Shown one piece after another: positions 14,011 to 16,412 of a stretch of DNA of 16,412 nucleotides. The first letter of the stretch is position 1. Each line of letters starts with the position of its first letter. This DNA comes from Clostridia bacterium (GTDB lineage: Bacteria > Bacillota > Clostridia > Christensenellales > Borkfalkiaceae): contig JAFOHH010000140.1 in the NCBI GenBank assembly GCA_017421905.1, positions 1 through 16,412 on the forward strand, in the 5' to 3' direction. Position numbers and translations under genes: made by a program. A model generated the notes under the pieces. The model was not told where the DNA came from and made no database searches. It saw nothing but the letters and a program-made list of their open reading frames with translations.

Positions 14011-14105
14011 AATCTTCCCCTTACGGGGCGGCAGAGGGGGTTATCTCTTTCCCTTCCCCCTTGCGGCGACACACTTGCACGACTCCTTCCCCAAGCGAGG
14101 GCAAG
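14011..14105. repeat. GC-rich noncoding intergenic stretch, likely dispersed repeat
   Basis: TTCCCC-TTAC-GGGG (14015-14028) forms a short hairpin, followed by several runs of C or G to 14105, right up to the AraC stop codon. No convincing coding frame or terminator T-tract was found. It shares TTCCCCTTAYGGGG with 8311-8324. Together with the palindrome at 13949, most of the roughly 295-bp gap is repeat-like. Confidence 0.4.
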
Positions 14106-14106
14106 G

Positions 14107-14892
14107 TCAATTCTCTTGCGTGCGGTAGGTTTTGCGGTATACGGTGGGGGCTACGCCGAACTTCCGCTTAAAGCGGTTGTGAAAATAAAACTGGCTTTCA
14201 AAGCCGCAGTCGGCAGAAATGCGCCCAATGGGAAGGTCGGTTTCGCGAAGCAAACGAGCGGCGCGCAGAAGGCAAATGCGATTGACGTATACCGAAGGCG
14301 GCTCACCCACCTCCTTTGTAAAGGCGCGCGTAAATTTTAAGGGCGGATAGCCTACGTGCCTTGCAAGCTCGGCAACCGAAATACGCTCTCCCTTGCGCAG
14401 TTTTAGGTATTCCAGCGCCTTACGCACGGCGGGGCAAACAATCGTATCGGCGTTCACCGCCACGGGGCCGCGGCGAATTATCGCATGCGCCCACACGTTT
14501 TGCAGGGCAACCTCGGCAAGCGGAAAGGCGTTTTTCAGCTTTGCCTCCCTTAAAAGCGCACAGGCGGAAAGCACAACCTCTTTGGGCACTTCTATCGCGC
14601 CGTAAAGGTACTGGCCGCTTTCTTTTAGCCACGACTCCTCCCTTTCAAAATTAAATTCCAGGTAGTGCATGGTAAGCGTTTCTTCAATTTGCCTAACGAA
14701 GGGAACGGCTACGGGAAACACCACCGCGCTCCCCTCCTCTGCCCGTTGCCGCTTTCCAAACAGCTCAAAGGAAAACGCGCCGCGCTCTACCAAAATTATC
14801 TTCCAGCAATCCACGCAAGCTGCGTCCTCCGCCCAAAACCGCTCCTTTTTTCCTGCGGAATAATCAATCAACTTAGGTATGGCGTACTCCAT
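14107..14892 (-). CDS. AraC-family transcription regulator
   Basis: 261-residue DNA-binding regulator. Residues about 1-125 look like a cupin-type sensor domain (GSAVVFPVAVPF at 54-65). Residues about 160-258 are the paired AraC helix-turn-helices: ISVAELARHVGYPPLKFTRAF is the first, and LPIGRISADCGFESQFYFHNRFKRKFGVAP is the second, with the classical GF-x-sQ-x-yF-x-x-x-FK-x-x-x-G-x-x-P signature. The ligand is unknown, perhaps a sugar. The start at 14892 has GGGAG six nt upstream. It is divergent from an FAD-dependent oxidoreductase 117 bp away, which is its most likely target, with a candidate operator over that promoter. Confidence 0.92.
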   Translation of the reverse strand: MEYAIPKLIDYSAGKKERFWAEDAACVDCWKIILVERGAFSFELFGKRQRAEEGSAVVFPVAVPFVRQIEETLTMHYLEFNFEREESWLKESGQYLYGAIEVPKEVVLSACALLREAKLKNAFPLAEVALQNVWAHAIIRRGPVAVNADTIVCPAVRKALEYLKLRKGERISVAELARHVGYPPLKFTRAFTKEVGEPPSVYVNRICLLRAARLLRETDLPIGRISADCGFESQFYFHNRFKRKFGVAPTVYRKTYRTQEN

Positions 14893-14912
14893 TTCTCTCT
14901 CCCATGAAAAAA

Positions 14913-14918
14913 ATTATA
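14913..14918 (-). promoter_or_regulatory. Probable -10 box of the araC-like gene
   Basis: The minus strand reads TATAAT here, but no good -35 box is found at 16-18 nt. The leader would be very short, about 14 nt. It fits a weak promoter. Confidence 0.4.
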
Positions 14919-14933
14919 TATTTTGGGAATAAA

Positions 14934-14975
14934 AATTGCATTGCTTGGGTAGTTTGCGTATGATATAATGCAATT
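14934..14975. promoter_or_regulatory. Candidate operator: inverted repeat bracketing the FAD oxidoreductase promoter
   Basis: AATTGCATT (14934-14942) and AATGCAATT (14967-14975) are perfect 9-bp inverted arms, 33 bp apart (about three helical turns). They flank the -35 to +1 region of the oxidoreductase promoter, which suits control by the adjacent AraC protein. Binding is inferred. Confidence 0.5.
14941..14969 (+). promoter_or_regulatory. Promoter of the FAD-dependent oxidoreductase gene
   Basis: TTGCTT (14941-14946), 17 nt, TATAAT (14964-14969). The start near 14976 gives a leader of about 34 nt with AGGAGG seven nt before the ATG. Confidence 0.75.
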
Positions 14976-15009
14976 ATCCCTAAAACAGTATAACATAGGA
15001 GGATAAATT

Positions 15010-16371
15010 ATGCAAGAATTTTCCGATAAAAACGCATTGCACTGCTACGAGGTAGACGTTGCCGTTGTAGGCTCGGGCTCGGGTGGGCTTTCGGCGGCGA
15101 TTGCCGCGGCTCGGCAGGGCGCAAGCGTTCTTTTGCTAGAAAAAAACGGCTACCTGGGGGGAATGACGGCTTCGGGCTTGCCTTACCTTGGCTATTTAGA
15201 CGTTAAAAAACGCCCCGTTGTAGGCGGATTTGCGTTGGAATTCGTAGAAGAACTGAAAAAAGCAGGGGCGGCGCTCGGCGTGCGGTATTGCCCCAAGCAC
15301 CTTTCGGTTGTGGCGACCAATCCCGACCGCGTAAAAGGCGTGGCGGCAGAGCTTTGCGCAAAAAACGGCGTAAAATATTTGCTGCACAGCTATTTAATCG
15401 GTGCGGAAGTGGAAAACGGAAAAATTGTGCGCGCCACCTTTGACTGCGCAGGAACGCGCTTCGTGGTTTCGGCTAAGGTGTTTATCGACGCCACGGGCGA
15501 CGGCGTTCTTGCCGCCCTTGCAGGCGCAAAGGTTGAAAAAGGTACGGCAGGGGTAGATTTACAGCCCGCCTCCGTTATTTATACCATAGGCGGCGTGGAT
15601 AAAAAAGCCTTCTTTACCTTTTTAAAGGAGCATCCCGAGCATTTAAGCTGCTACTCGCTGGACTATTTGCAAAGTAGCCCCGATTTCGCCTTCGTTACCC
15701 TTGATAATTTGTGGAAGCAGCTGCATCCGCTTGGAAAGTGGCCGATGAAGGGCATTTGGGCCATGATTTTAATGAACCGCTTTAACGATAGCGAGGTAGC
15801 GCTAAACGGTCCGCGCATTCCCGCAACCGACGCCACCGACCCCGAAAGCATTACCTTTGCCGAAGTAGAGGGCATGCGCCAAGCCGAGGCGTTCGTGGAA
15901 ACGCTGCGCGAGTACGTTGGCGGCTTTGAAAACGCCTTTCTTTCTCACGTAAACGATACCATCGGCGTAAGAGAATCGCGCCGCGTCGTTGGGGAGAAAA
16001 CCTTGACGATTGACGACGTTGTAACGGGAAAAATGGAAGAGGACAGCGTGGCGCTTGGCTCTTACCCCGTAGATATTCATAGCAGCAAGGACCACACCTC
16101 CACCTTCCAACACGTGGAAAACCCCTACGGCATTCCCTACCTTTGCACCGTTTCCGCCTCCCTTTCCAACCTAATGATGAGCGGCAGATGCGTTTCTTGC
16201 GACCGCTTGGCGTTCGGCTCTATCCGCGTTATGGGTACTTGCTTTGCCCTTGGCGAAGCGGTTGGCGTGGGCGCGGCGCTTGCCGTGAAAAACGGCGTTG
16301 CCCCCAAGGCCGTTTCCGTAAGCAAAATTCGCGAAATTTTACTGAAAAACGGCGCAATTCTTTCCGTTTAA
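15010..16371 (+). CDS. FAD-dependent oxidoreductase (FAD_oxidored family)
   Basis: 453-residue, probably cytosolic flavoprotein. The Rossmann start VAVVGSGSGGLSAAIAAARQG (18-37) has the GxGxxG dinucleotide loop, and E44 binds the FAD ribose. IDATGDG (159-165), GVRESRR (319-325) and SGRCVSCDRLAFGSIRVMGTC (391-411) are typical of the FAD_oxidored group (PF12831-type), whose members include poorly characterised enzymes near sugar and organic-acid genes. The length is typical. The substrate is unknown. The ATG at 15010 follows AGGAGG at 7 nt. It is controlled from its own promoter and probably by the divergent AraC protein. The window ends 41 bp after its stop, where GC-rich sequence could be the first arm of a terminator but is cut off. 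Confidence 0.85.
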   Translation: MQEFSDKNALHCYEVDVAVVGSGSGGLSAAIAAARQGASVLLLEKNGYLGGMTASGLPYLGYLDVKKRPVVGGFALEFVEELKKAGAALGVRYCPKHLSVVATNPDRVKGVAAELCAKNGVKYLLHSYLIGAEVENGKIVRATFDCAGTRFVVSAKVFIDATGDGVLAALAGAKVEKGTAGVDLQPASVIYTIGGVDKKAFFTFLKEHPEHLSCYSLDYLQSSPDFAFVTLDNLWKQLHPLGKWPMKGIWAMILMNRFNDSEVALNGPRIPATDATDPESITFAEVEGMRQAEAFVETLREYVGGFENAFLSHVNDTIGVRESRRVVGEKTLTIDDVVTGKMEEDSVALGSYPVDIHSSKDHTSTFQHVENPYGIPYLCTVSASLSNLMMSGRCVSCDRLAFGSIRVMGTCFALGEAVGVGAALAVKNGVAPKAVSVSKIREILLKNGAILSV

Positions 16372-16412
16372 AGAAATTTATTTAAAGCAAAAAACGAGCG
16401 CCCTGCCAAGGC

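Noticed and set aside
13730..14340. Two overlapping plus-strand open frames across the decarboxylase end, the intergenic repeats and the AraC gene.
   Set aside because: They run through a terminator hairpin and repeats, lack ribosome binding sites and resemble no protein family.
16372..16412. Possible terminator after the FAD oxidoreductase.
   Set aside because: Only the first GC-rich part (GAGCGCCCTGCC then AAGGC) is present before the window ends, so a hairpin cannot be confirmed.

Overview
The window looks like a chromosomal segment from a Clostridia-type (Firmicutes) bacterium, probably an uncultured gut lineage. The reasons are strong AGGAG-type ribosome binding sites, consensus TTGACA/TATAAT promoters, TAA stop codons, many short rho-independent terminators, and above all a SCIFF peptide gene beside its radical-SAM/SPASM maturase, a pair nearly diagnostic for Clostridia. 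No rRNA, tRNA, phage, IS or CRISPR signature was found. Almost all genes are housekeeping or metabolic, in short units bounded by hairpin terminators.

Layout. 1-60 is the 3' tail of an unidentified plus-strand gene. 151-1785 (minus) is a Na+/phosphate cotransporter with a C-terminal PhoU-like domain. 2145-3080 (plus) is cysteine synthase cysK. 3179-3733 (minus) is a TetR regulator with a Cys/His cluster, divergent from a zinc-type CDF exporter at 3883-4779 (plus). 4912-5868 (plus) is a multi-pass membrane protein, possibly YwaF/TMEM164-like. A leftward block follows: sugar-phosphate isomerase/epimerase-like TIM barrel (5980-6873), archaeal-type aspartyl-tRNA synthetase (6935-8224), organophosphate-antiporter-like MFS transporter (8416-9663) and its RpiR/SIS regulator (9674-10522). 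The last two form an operon in which the transporter's ribosome binding site overlaps the regulator's stop codon.

10743-10889 encodes the SCIFF peptide (ranthipeptide precursor), transcribed divergently from rpiR. It is followed by a terminator, a small tandem-repeat block, the SCIFF maturase (11069-12460) and, 4 nt later, an Orn/Lys/Arg-decarboxylase-fold PLP enzyme (12465-13811). Next comes a terminator and a GC-rich repeat-like intergenic region with a perfect 19-bp palindrome. The window ends with a divergent pair: an AraC regulator (14107-14892, minus) and an FAD-dependent oxidoreductase (15010-16371, plus).

The most interesting points are: the SCIFF peptide, which has seven rather than six cysteines and Gly where the characterised family members carry the thioether-acceptor Thr; the possible metal-sensing TetR/CDF pair; a strong terminator whose U-tract abuts the ribosome binding site of the isomerase gene; and candidate operators at the rpiR, tetR and araC/FAD promoters. 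I did not find a wholly new multigene system. Function calls rest on motif recognition by eye, without database searches.
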